A stretch of 5,090 nucleotides of DNA from Betaproteobacteria bacterium (GTDB taxonomy: Bacteria > Pseudomonadota > Gammaproteobacteria > Burkholderiales > Burkholderiaceae_D), in contig JAATFN010000165.1 of assembly GCA_015655165.1 (NCBI GenBank), positions 1 through 5,090 on the forward strand. The letters are read 5' to 3'. Positions 1 through 5,090 of this stretch are shown piece by piece. The first letter of the stretch is position 1. The number at the start of each line of letters is the position of its first letter. A program made the position numbers and the translations under genes. Below the pieces are notes generated by a model. That model was given only the letters and a program-made list of their open reading frames with translations, was not told the DNA's origin and searched no databases.

Positions 1-896
1 ATGCGGAGCAACAGGCACGCTATTTCAACTCCGCCAATGCCTTTAACATCAAGTTACCTAACGTACCTTCGCACGCTTTTGACGATGTGGCCGCTGCCGC
101 CATGACAAGCGGCATGCCCACCGGTTGGTATGCTTGCGACCAGTCGCAGGCCATGCAGTGCGATTTTGCCGCTACCACGCCACTGATGCTGGCGCGTTAT
201 GCCCGTATCAATGCAGGTGATGACTGGACTTTCCGGCCTATCTCCAGCGGTGTCATCTGTTATGTCATTCAGGGTTCTGGCAGCAGCAAGACTACCACGG
301 AGCAATTACAGTGGGGCACAGGTGATGTACTTTTTTTTGCAGGTGGCCAAGACATTGCACTAACAGCCGATGGCGTGGATGCAGTGCTGTGGGTGGTGAC
401 TGATGAGCCACTCTACTCACTATGCCATGCACAACCGCAGTCATCCTTGCAACTACCGACCGTGCACTACTGCCACGCCGATATTGAACATCAATTGCAA
501 CTGATCCGGCAAAAAACTGCTGACACTGACACTTCGGGGCGCGCGGTGATATTTTCCAGTGCAACATTACAGGACAGTCGCAACATCCTGCCAACGCTCA
601 CCCTCTCACTCAATAGCCTGGAAGGACATTGCGACCAGATGCCGCATCGGCATAACTCGGCTGCCATCACACTGGTGGTCTCAGGCAATGGCTGTCACAC
701 AACCATCGATGATCAGCCGGTACCTTGGCAGCCTTGGAGCACCTTGGTCACCCCTGCAGGGGCTGCACATTCGCACCATAATCGTGGTGACGTGCTGGCA
801 CGCTTCTTAATTGTCCAGGATGGGGGGCTTTACTATCATGCCCGTACCATGGGCTTTCAATTTCTCGAACAGACAAATGCCAGTCTGTCTTCTTAA
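1..896 (+). CDS. Bicupin protein, gentisate 1,2-dioxygenase-like (5' end beyond window)
   Basis: The reading frame is open from the left edge (first full codon at 3) to TAA at 894-896, giving 297 visible residues. A GTG at 87 could be taken as the start, but no Shine-Dalgarno sequence precedes it, and the 28 codons upstream read like protein (ARYFNSANAFNIKLP at the beginning), so I place the true start left of the window, probably not far. There are two cupin folds. The N-terminal one (about nt 210-410) lacks a histidine cluster and looks metal-free. The C-terminal one has HRH (nt 645-653) and, about 40 residues later, PAGAAHSHHN (nt 753-782), a plausible three-histidine iron site. The usual cupin glutamate is missing, as in gentisate-type ring-cleaving dioxygenases. 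By family this would be a cytoplasmic Fe(II) dioxygenase opening a hydroxylated aromatic acid; the substrate is unknown and a non-enzymatic role is possible. It is followed after 21 nt by the tautomerase gene. Bicupin assignment is firm, dioxygenase activity inferred. Confidence 0.8.
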   Translation, partial: AEQQARYFNSANAFNIKLPNVPSHAFDDVAAAAMTSGMPTGWYACDQSQAMQCDFAATTPLMLARYARINAGDDWTFRPISSGVICYVIQGSGSSKTTTEQLQWGTGDVLFFAGGQDIALTADGVDAVLWVVTDEPLYSLCHAQPQSSLQLPTVHYCHADIEHQLQLIRQKTADTDTSGRAVIFSSATLQDSRNILPTLTLSLNSLEGHCDQMPHRHNSAAITLVVSGNGCHTTIDDQPVPWQPWSTLVTPAGAAHSHHNRGDVLARFLIVQDGGLYYHARTMGFQFLEQTNASLSS

Positions 897-904
897 ATCA
901 CACC

Positions 905-909
905 AAGGA
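905..909 (+). promoter_or_regulatory. Ribosome binding site of the tautomerase/decarboxylase gene
   Basis: AAGGA lies 8 nt before the ATG at 918, inside the 21-nt gap after the cupin stop codon. It fixes the start, which also leaves the catalytic proline as residue 2. No promoter fits in this short gap, so the gene is probably co-transcribed with the cupin gene. Confidence 0.75.
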
Positions 910-917
910 CTATTTTC

Positions 918-1307
918 ATGCCGTTGATCAAAATCAACATGTACCGTGGCCGGTCTAAAGCCGAAATCAAGACATTGCTGGATACAACCCATGAGGCCAT
1001 GCTCGAAGCATTCAAGGTACCAGTTCGCGACCGTTACCAAATCGTACTGGAGCACGACAAGGATAACATGATTGCACAAGATACTGGTCTGGGCTTCACA
1101 CGCACTGACAAATTCATCCTGATAGAAGTTGTCTCACGCCCCCGATCCAAAGAATCCAAACAGCTTTTCTACCAGTTGTTGTGCGAAAAGTTACTGGCTA
1201 GCAGCGGTATCGAAAAGACTGACATCATGTTTAGCTTCGTGATCAACAGTGATGAGGACTGGTCCTTTGGCGGCGGCCAGGCACAGTTTCTGACAGGCGC
1301 ACTGTAA
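918..1307 (+). CDS. Tautomerase-superfamily protein, probable malonate semialdehyde decarboxylase
   Basis: A 129-residue protein beginning Met-Pro; removal of Met would expose the amino-terminal proline that is the catalytic residue of this superfamily. Counting that proline as 1, I find Asp37, Arg73 and Arg75 (in SRPRS), which are the catalytic positions of Pseudomonas malonate semialdehyde decarboxylase. Trp114, Phe116, Phe123 and Leu128 occupy the positions of its hydrophobic pocket wall (NSDEDWSFGGG and the C-terminus). Length also equals that enzyme. The known reaction is malonate semialdehyde to acetaldehyde plus CO2 in the cytoplasm; the characterised enzyme also hydrates acetylenic acids. 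The ATG at 918 has a good ribosome binding site, and the gene follows the cupin gene by 21 nt, so the two likely act in one catabolic route. Related family members can be tautomerases or have unknown roles. Family membership is sure; the exact substrate is inferred. Confidence 0.85.
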   Translation: MPLIKINMYRGRSKAEIKTLLDTTHEAMLEAFKVPVRDRYQIVLEHDKDNMIAQDTGLGFTRTDKFILIEVVSRPRSKESKQLFYQLLCEKLLASSGIEKTDIMFSFVINSDEDWSFGGGQAQFLTGAL

Positions 1308-1350
1308 GGCTGTCAACGTTCCTGTGGTCGTATCTACAAGCCAAAGAGGG

Positions 1351-1377
1351 AGACCGGACAACTGTTGTATCCGGTTT
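1351..1377 (+). terminator. Weak hairpin, possible terminator of the plus-strand operon
   Basis: ACCGGA (1353-1358) pairs with TCCGGT (1370-1375), extended outward by a G-T and an A-T pair. A 3-bp inner stem (CAA/TTG) is set off by a 2-nt bulge. Only three T residues follow and then GCAA, so this is a poor intrinsic terminator. It lies 44 nt after the tautomerase stop codon, where one would be expected. Confidence 0.3.
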
Positions 1378-1411
1378 GCAATCCAGTTGAGTGTCACCCT
1401 GGCACCATCTG

Positions 1412-1445
1412 AAAACAAAAAGAGGTGCCTGATCGCACCTCTTTT
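1412..1445 (-). terminator. Intrinsic terminator of the ABC importer operon, possibly bidirectional
   Basis: A perfect 11-bp stem (1418-1428 with 1435-1445, arm AAAAGAGGTGC) closes a 6-nt loop. Read on the minus strand, the stem is followed by an almost continuous T-tract (TTTTTGTTTT counting the last stem bases), 25 nt after the ATPase stop codon, which is canonical for Rho-independent termination. On the plus strand the only T residues are inside the stem, so termination of the tautomerase operon from the other side would be weaker. Confidence 0.85.
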
Positions 1446-1469
1446 GCATCACCCGACTATCTCGATTGA

Positions 1470-2264
1470 CTAGCCCAGTAACAAGGCGTCATCATCCAGT
1501 ATTTCGCCACGGGTTTTCTCGAACATCTTCAAGAGATCTGGTACATCCAGACCGGCACGCTGTTCACCTGAAACATCCAACACAACACGCCCCTGATGCA
1601 ACATGACTGTTCTGTCACCGTAATCCAATGCCTGACGCATGCTGTGGGTGACCATCATCGTTGTCAGACTGCTTTCTTTGACGATTTTCGCAGTCAACTC
1701 CAACACAAAGGCTGCTGTTTTAGGATCCAATGCCGCAGTATGTTCATCCAACAATAAAATCTGTGATGGCTGCAATGCGGCCATCAGTAAACTGACTGCC
1801 TGACGTTGTCCACCGGACAGTAAACCGATACGGTCTGTCAAACGGTTTTCCAGCCCAAGATTTAAAATCGACAAACGCTCACGGAACACTTCGCGCATGC
1901 CACGCTTGATGGCAAACCCGAAACCACGACGCTTGCCGCGAGCCATGGCCAACGCCATATTCTCTTCGATTGTCAACGCCTCGCAGGTACCTGCCATCGG
2001 ATCCTGGAATACCCGCGCAACCATATTGGCACGACTCCAGGCATGTTTTTTCGTGACATCGATACCATCGATTTCAATTTTGCCGTCGTCGACTAATAAA
2101 TCTCCGGAAATCGCATTCAAAAATGTTGATTTACCCGCACCGTTAGAACCGATGACCGATACAAACTGGCCTTCAGGAATCGTCAGGCTCAACCCCCGTA
2201 ATGCCCGATTCTCAATTGGTGTACCCGGATTAAAGGTAATCTGGAGGTTCTCTGCGTTCAGCAT
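1470..2264 (-). CDS. ABC transporter ATP-binding protein, TrpZ-like (COG1101)
   Basis: A 264-residue nucleotide-binding subunit that powers import by binding the cytoplasmic face of the permease encoded just upstream. All ABC motifs are present in order: Walker A GSNGAGKST (39-47), Q-loop Gln87 (RVFQDP), signature LSGGQ (149-153), Walker B LLLDE with catalytic Glu174, D-loop AALD (177-180) and switch His207 (MVTHS). The DEHTAALDPKTA stretch and the Q-loop context FQDPMAGT are typical of the COG1101 group that partners ABC_sub_bind proteins, rather than of the LivF/LivG branched-chain amino acid ATPases. I chose the ATG at 2262-2264 because a strong Shine-Dalgarno sequence sits 6-7 nt before it. 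The frame is open up to an ATG at 2327, but that would add 21 residues (rich in Trp, Cys and His) unlike the family and overlap the permease gene. The start lies 1 nt after the permease stop (TGAGATG), indicating translational coupling. It appears intact and is the last gene before the terminator. Confidence 0.95.
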   Translation of the reverse strand: MLNAENLQITFNPGTPIENRALRGLSLTIPEGQFVSVIGSNGAGKSTFLNAISGDLLVDDGKIEIDGIDVTKKHAWSRANMVARVFQDPMAGTCEALTIEENMALAMARGKRRGFGFAIKRGMREVFRERLSILNLGLENRLTDRIGLLSGGQRQAVSLLMAALQPSQILLLDEHTAALDPKTAAFVLELTAKIVKESSLTTMMVTHSMRQALDYGDRTVMLHQGRVVLDVSGEQRAGLDVPDLLKMFEKTRGEILDDDALLLG

Positions 2265-2265
2265 C

Positions 2266-3162
2266 TCAGGCACCTCCCTTTTTACGCACAAGAAACTTGC
2301 GCTTGGCCAATGGCAACACCAGTACAACCATGACCAATAAGGCAGTAATCAGATTTAAGTCTTGTGCCTGCAAGCCGATGAAGTCGCTGTTTAACGCCAA
2401 AGCGATAAAGAAACGGTAGACAATCGCACCGATAATCACCGCAAACGTTGCCCAGACAAGGCGCCTTGCCGGCAGAATATTTTCACCGATGATGACGGCT
2501 GCCAGACCAATCACAATGGTACCGATACCCATAGAGATATCCGCACCACCTTGTGTCTGCGCGAACAAAGCACCCGCCAAAGCGACCAAGGCGTTGGACA
2601 ACGCCATCGCAGCTAATGTCGCACGGCCGGTAGCAATACCTTGTGCACGTGCCATACGTTCGTTGGCACCTGTCGCACGCATGGCCAATCCGATTTCAGA
2701 TGAAAAAAACCAGTCCAGCAACAGTTTTGCAACGACCACTACAACGACCAGTATCAATGGGCGTGCGACATAGTCGGGAATCCATTCCGGCTGCAAAACA
2801 GAGAAAATCGTCGGTTCGCTAATTAACGGCACATTCGGTTTACCCATAATGCGCAAATTAATCGAATACAAGGCCGTCATCATCAAAATACTGGCCAGCA
2901 ATGCCAGAATTTTAAGACGCACATTCAGCCAGGCCGTGAGATAGCCTGCAATTGCACCGGCACCAATGGCCACCGCCGTTGCAAAAAAAGGATCATGGCC
3001 TGTAGCGATCATGGTCGCCGCTACAGCACCGCCCAACGGGAAACTACCGTCAACGGTCAAATCCGGAAACGATAGTATGCGAAATGAAATCAGTACCCCA
3101 AGGGCCACCAGACTAAAAATCAGCCCGATTTCGAGTGCCCCCAACAACGTATACAACGACAT
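2266..3162 (-). CDS. ABC transporter permease, TrpY-like (COG4120)
   Basis: A 298-residue inner-membrane protein of the branched-chain amino acid permease superfamily (BPD_transp_2 type) that forms the transport channel. Hydrophobic segments lie at roughly residues 5-27, 42-55, 58-80, 84-105, 134-153, 180-200, 208-226, 230-252 and 262-284, so eight or nine membrane spans. The N-terminal motif FPDLTVDGSFPLGGAV (32-47) is characteristic of the COG4120 group. The cytoplasmic loop GLAMRATGANERMARAQG (158-175) is the expected coupling contact with the ATPase. I chose ATG 3160-3162: it gives the family length and starts straight into the first membrane span. An in-frame ATG at 3267 would add 35 residues translated through a perfect hairpin. 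The C-terminus is basic (KRKFLVRKKGGA) and its codons contain the ATPase ribosome binding site. Substrate cannot be told from the permease; the Streptococcus relatives work in tryptophan/tyrosine uptake. Confidence 0.93.
   Translation of the reverse strand: MSLYTLLGALEIGLIFSLVALGVLISFRILSFPDLTVDGSFPLGGAVAATMIATGHDPFFATAVAIGAGAIAGYLTAWLNVRLKILALLASILMMTALYSINLRIMGKPNVPLISEPTIFSVLQPEWIPDYVARPLILVVVVVVAKLLLDWFFSSEIGLAMRATGANERMARAQGIATGRATLAAMALSNALVALAGALFAQTQGGADISMGIGTIVIGLAAVIIGENILPARRLVWATFAVIIGAIVYRFFIALALNSDFIGLQAQDLNLITALLVMVVLVLPLAKRKFLVRKKGGA
2271..2279 (-). promoter_or_regulatory. Strong ribosome binding site of the ATPase gene
   Basis: AGGGAGGTG on the minus strand, inside the last codons of the permease gene, lies 6 nt before the ATG at 2264. 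It decides the ATPase start against the longer upstream ATG. It is much stronger than the site before the permease, which may help balance two ATPases per transporter. Confidence 0.85.
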
Positions 3163-3169
3163 AAATAAA

Positions 3170-3177
3170 CTTTCTTT
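3170..3177 (-). promoter_or_regulatory. Weak ribosome binding site of the permease gene
   Basis: AAAGAAAG on the minus strand, 7 nt before the ATG at 3162, is the only purine-rich candidate. It has just one G at each key place and so should be weak. Its spacing supports the 3162 start. It begins 4 nt after the 14-bp hairpin arm ends. Confidence 0.4.
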
Positions 3178-3181
3178 AAAC

Positions 3182-3222
3182 ACATATTCGGCATGAGCGT
3201 ACAACGCCCATGCCGAATATGT
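3182..3222 (-). repeat. Perfect 14-bp inverted repeat between binding-protein and permease genes
   Basis: ACATATTCGGCATG (3182-3195) is the exact reverse complement of 3209-3222. The 13-nt spacer itself pairs (GCGT 3197-3200 with ACGC 3204-3207) after one A/C mismatch, leaving a 3-nt loop, so the transcript can form an almost continuous 18-bp stem. On the minus strand it is followed by GTTTAAAG, not a good U-tract. It is therefore more likely an mRNA-stabilising or expression-attenuating hairpin, or an extragenic palindrome, than a simple terminator. A dimeric repressor site is a less likely reading because the arms are long and the centre also folds. Confidence 0.85.
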
Positions 3223-3241
3223 CCTCATCGCGGTTGCTACT

Positions 3242-3272
3242 AAAATTGCTGGCTGTGTCAGACACAACCAGC
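3242..3272 (-). terminator. Terminator-like hairpin just after the second binding-protein gene
   Basis: On the minus strand GCTGGTTGTGT (3272-3262) pairs with ACACAGCCAGC (3258-3248): 11 bp including one G-U wobble, closing a 3-nt loop. Two A residues and then TTTT (3245-3242) follow. It starts 11 nt after the binding-protein stop codon. The stem is strong but the U-tract short, so partial termination with read-through into the permease gene is the likely behaviour. A role limited to protecting the upstream mRNA from 3' exonucleases is the alternative. Confidence 0.6.
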
Positions 3273-3283
3273 CGCAAACAACC

Positions 3284-4255
3284 TTAGTTAATGACTTTAT
3301 CCGCAGTCTTCAACAATTCTGCCGACAACGTCACACCTTGCTTTTGTGCGGCAGACGGATTGACGAACAATTGCAGTTTCTTGCCAGGTGCAGGCGCAAT
3401 ATCGCCTGGTTTTTCACCACGCAAAATACGGGTGACAAGTTGGCCCGTTTCACGGCCCAATTGGTAAAAATCGATACCCAAACCGGCAAATGCCCCGCGT
3501 GTCACACCACTTGGATCAGACGAAATCAACGGGATCTTGGCATCGTTACAAACTTTGACCACTGCCTCGTAGGTTGCCATCACATTGTTGTCTGTCGTGC
3601 TGTACATCACATCGATACGACCGATCAGGCTTTTAGCTGCAGGACCGACGTCAACAGTACGGGGCGCGGCAACACTCACAACTGACACACCACGCTTGTC
3701 CAAGACCGATTTCAGATTTTCCAGCGCGGAAACGGAATTTGCCTCGCCCGGATTGTATACGATACCGACACGCTTGGCATTCGGTACGAGTTGTTTAATA
3801 AAATCTGCTTGCTTGACCGGGTCCAGCATATTGGACATGCCGGTCACATTCGTCTTCGAAGGCTGCCAGTTTTTCACCAGTTGTGCTGCCAACGGGTCTG
3901 CCACAGCAGAAAACACGACGGGGATCGATTTTGTTGCTGCGATAATGGGTTGCGCTGATGGTGTGGCAATCGCAATAATCACATCAGGATGACTCCCGAC
4001 AAACTTACGGGCAATTTGACCGGCGGTACCAGCATTACCTTGGGCGCTTTGAAACTCCCATTTCAGATTTTTACCCGGCTCGAACCCGGCAGCCTTCAAT
4101 TCGTCTTGTGCACCATCCCGCACGGCATCCAGGGCCGGATGTTCCACAATCGCAGTAATTGCGACATATTTTGTATCGGAAGCGTGTCCCACGCCAACTG
4201 CCGACAACAGTGCCACACCTGTCAGTACAGATGCGGCTTTACGTAATGTAAACAT
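3284..4255 (-). CDS. ABC transporter periplasmic substrate-binding protein B, TrpX-like (ABC_sub_bind)
   Basis: A 323-residue binding protein that captures the solute in the periplasm and delivers it to the permease. The N-terminus has Arg5-Lys6, a hydrophobic core (about 8-22) and a likely signal peptidase I site after GHA (residue 25). There is no lipobox cysteine, so it is a soluble periplasmic protein of about 298 mature residues. Family landmarks of PF04392/COG2984 are visible: TKYVAITAIVEHPALD at the mature start, IAIATPSAQ, SAVADP, VGIVYNPGEANS, STTDNNV (the conserved TDN ligand-region motif) and ISSDPSG. ATG 4253-4255 is the only start that leaves a proper signal peptide; a weak purine-rich site (AAGAGA, 4261-4266) precedes it by 5 nt. 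It is a gap-free paralogue of the upstream neighbour, 57 nt away. The 121 nt after it hold two hairpins, probably raising its dose relative to the permease. Family firm; ligand unknown (aromatic amino acids in Streptococcus relatives). Confidence 0.92.
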   Translation of the reverse strand: MFTLRKAASVLTGVALLSAVGVGHASDTKYVAITAIVEHPALDAVRDGAQDELKAAGFEPGKNLKWEFQSAQGNAGTAGQIARKFVGSHPDVIIAIATPSAQPIIAATKSIPVVFSAVADPLAAQLVKNWQPSKTNVTGMSNMLDPVKQADFIKQLVPNAKRVGIVYNPGEANSVSALENLKSVLDKRGVSVVSVAAPRTVDVGPAAKSLIGRIDVMYSTTDNNVMATYEAVVKVCNDAKIPLISSDPSGVTRGAFAGLGIDFYQLGRETGQLVTRILRGEKPGDIAPAPGKKLQLFVNPSAAQKQGVTLSAELLKTADKVIN

Positions 4256-4312
4256 ATTTTTCTCTTTTTAAAAAATAAGAATCCAAACTGCCTGATACAG
4301 TCTCCACTGCCC
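4256..4312 (-). other. Intercistronic gap between the two binding-protein genes
   Basis: 57 nt, AT-rich near the downstream start (T6A5 on the minus strand at 4275-4265). Only a 6-bp hairpin with a G-U pair (4285-4290 with 4298-4303) can be drawn, 9 nt before the T run, which is too weak and distant for a convincing terminator. I see no clear -35/-10 pair. The simplest reading is a plain intergenic spacer inside one operon. Confidence 0.5.
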
Positions 4313-5090
4313 TTACTTGATCATTGTTTTAGCAGACGCGATCAACTGCGGCGATAAAATCACACCCTGCTTGGCCGCTGCGGCTGCATTTAAGAACAAC
4401 TCAAGCTTATCGCTTGTTTTTGAAGCAATCACACTTGGTTTTTCACCTTTTAAGATACGCACAACCACACTGCCAGTCTGGCGACCAAGATCATAATAAC
4501 TAATACCCAACGCCGCAACTGCACCTCGTCGCACACTGTCAGTATCTGAACCCACTACCGGAATTTTTGCATCATTACCGACTTTAACCAATGCCTCATA
4601 AGCAGAAATGACGTTATTGTCCGTATTGGTATAAATCACATCGACTTTGCCAATTAAACTTTTTGTCGCTGTTGCGACATCAATTGTACGTGGTGCCGCA
4701 GCTTCAACCAGTGTCATGTTTTCTTTGGCCAATCGGGTTTTCAATTCTTTGGCAACAACAACAGAATTTGCCTCACCGGGATTGTAAACAATCCCCACAC
4801 GCTTGGCATGCGGTACAAGTTTCTTGATCAAATCGATTTGCTTATCCGCGTCCAGCAAATCGGATACACCGGTGACATTGGTGCCACTGGAAGTCCAGCT
4901 TTTAACCAGTTGCGCAGCTACCGGGTCGGTCACGGCCGAATACACAACAGGAATTGTCTTGGTCGCAGCCACCACGGCTTGCGCTGACGGTGTAGCAATG
5001 GCCACAATGACATCGGCTTTGTCACCAACATATTTACGCGCGATTTGTGCGGCAATGGCAGGATTGCCTTGTGCACTCTGGAATTCCCAC
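4313..5090 (-). CDS. ABC transporter substrate-binding protein A, TrpX-like (5' part beyond window)
   Basis: The C-terminal 258 residues are visible; the frame stays open to the right edge (last full codon 5087-5089), so the signal peptide and about the first 65 residues lie outside. A GTG at 5003-5005 is not the start: the codons before it translate to WEFQSAQGN and QIARKYVG, matching residues 66 onward of binding protein B. The two align without gaps to their C-termini, with about 161 of 258 identical by my hand count. Landmarks are AIATPSAQ, SAVTDP, VGIVYNPGEANS, TNTDNNV and GSDTDS. It differs from B in the loop after the last of these (TDSVR against PSGVT) and in helix surfaces, so ligand preference could differ. 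It is presumably a periplasmic protein serving the same permease and ATPase. It is likely the first or an early gene of the operon. Confidence 0.9.
   Translation of the reverse strand, partial: WEFQSAQGNPAIAAQIARKYVGDKADVIVAIATPSAQAVVAATKTIPVVYSAVTDPVAAQLVKSWTSSGTNVTGVSDLLDADKQIDLIKKLVPHAKRVGIVYNPGEANSVVVAKELKTRLAKENMTLVEAAAPRTIDVATATKSLIGKVDVIYTNTDNNVISAYEALVKVGNDAKIPVVGSDTDSVRRGAVAALGISYYDLGRQTGSVVVRILKGEKPSVIASKTSDKLELFLNAAAAAKQGVILSPQLIASAKTMIK

Noticed and set aside
87..89. GTG as the start of the cupin gene
   Set aside because: No ribosome binding site precedes it, and the upstream in-frame codons look like genuine protein up to the window edge.
1..105. ATG at position 1 opening a short frame on the plus strand
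   Set aside because: It is in a different frame from the cupin gene, stops after about 35 codons and has no family-like content. The cupin frame runs through the same bases with recognisable protein sequence.
331..338. Run of eight T residues inside the cupin gene, possible phase-variation tract
   Set aside because: The run encodes Leu-Phe-Phe in a normal cupin strand, the frame is intact, and phase variation is not expected for a catabolic enzyme. A sequencing or slippage hot spot is possible but nothing here supports regulation.
54..1452. Several minus-strand open frames opposite the cupin and tautomerase genes
   Set aside because: They are antisense shadows of well-supported genes, overlap each other, and show no domain, signal peptide or ribosome binding site.
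2265..2327. Longer ATPase start at 2327
   Set aside because: It would overlap the permease coding end by about 60 nt and bypass the strong ribosome binding site before 2264; ABC ATPases of this group begin close to the first beta strand.
3163..3267. Longer permease start at 3267
   Set aside because: The extra 35 residues would be encoded across both a hairpin arm and the perfect inverted repeat, are not typical of the family N-terminus, and the start at 3162 gives the normal length with a spaced purine-rich site.
3163..3283. Internal promoter for the permease gene
   Set aside because: A TTGTAC on the minus strand has no acceptable -10 box at 16-18 nt; the best matches fall inside the hairpin arms and are no better than chance.
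1897..4246. Plus-strand open frames opposite the importer genes
   Set aside because: Low-complexity or compositionally odd translations opposite strongly supported ABC genes; no independent evidence for any of them.
4285..4303. Hairpin between the two binding-protein genes as a terminator
   Set aside because: Only six pairs including a wobble, and the T-run starts about 9 nt after the stem, too far for intrinsic termination.

Overview
The window looks like chromosomal DNA of a Gram-negative proteobacterium, most likely a betaproteobacterium (Burkholderiales-like) of middling GC content. The grounds are a periplasmic binding protein exported by a cleavable signal peptide without a lipobox, and the general look of the cupin and binding proteins. 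The taxonomic call is inference from protein character, not from a search.

Left part (1-1307, + strand): a two-gene operon. The first gene enters from the left edge and encodes a two-domain cupin protein of the gentisate 1,2-dioxygenase-like type, with a plausible metal site only in the C-terminal cupin. After 21 nt and a clear ribosome binding site comes a 129-residue tautomerase-superfamily protein. It matches malonate semialdehyde decarboxylase in length and in every catalytic and pocket residue I could check (Pro1, Asp37, Arg73, Arg75, Trp114, Phe116, Phe123, Leu128). Together they suggest a small catabolic unit (ring or C-C cleavage chemistry followed by processing of a small oxo-acid), but the substrate is unknown.

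Middle (1308-1469): a 162-nt convergent intergenic region with a strong 11-bp hairpin whose U-tract faces the minus-strand operon, plus a weaker hairpin that could serve the plus-strand operon.

Right part (1470-5090, - strand): an ABC importer operon of the TrpXYZ-like family (ABC_sub_bind / COG2984 binding protein, COG4120 permease, COG1101 ATPase). Transcription order is binding protein A (runs off the right edge), binding protein B, permease, ATPase. The two binding proteins are tandem paralogues, about 62% identical by hand count and gap-free over the 258 residues that can be compared. Permease and ATPase are tightly coupled (1 nt between stop and start). A 121-nt gap before the permease carries two strong hairpins, one of them followed by a short U-tract. 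The likely effect is to make more binding protein than membrane components. Characterised relatives carry aromatic amino acids, but the substrate here cannot be read from the sequence.

I see no RNA genes, CRISPR array, insertion sequence, origin or attachment site. The most interesting items are the duplicated binding proteins served by one membrane complex, the double hairpin between cistrons, and the cupin/decarboxylase gene pair. None is clear evidence of a wholly new system.
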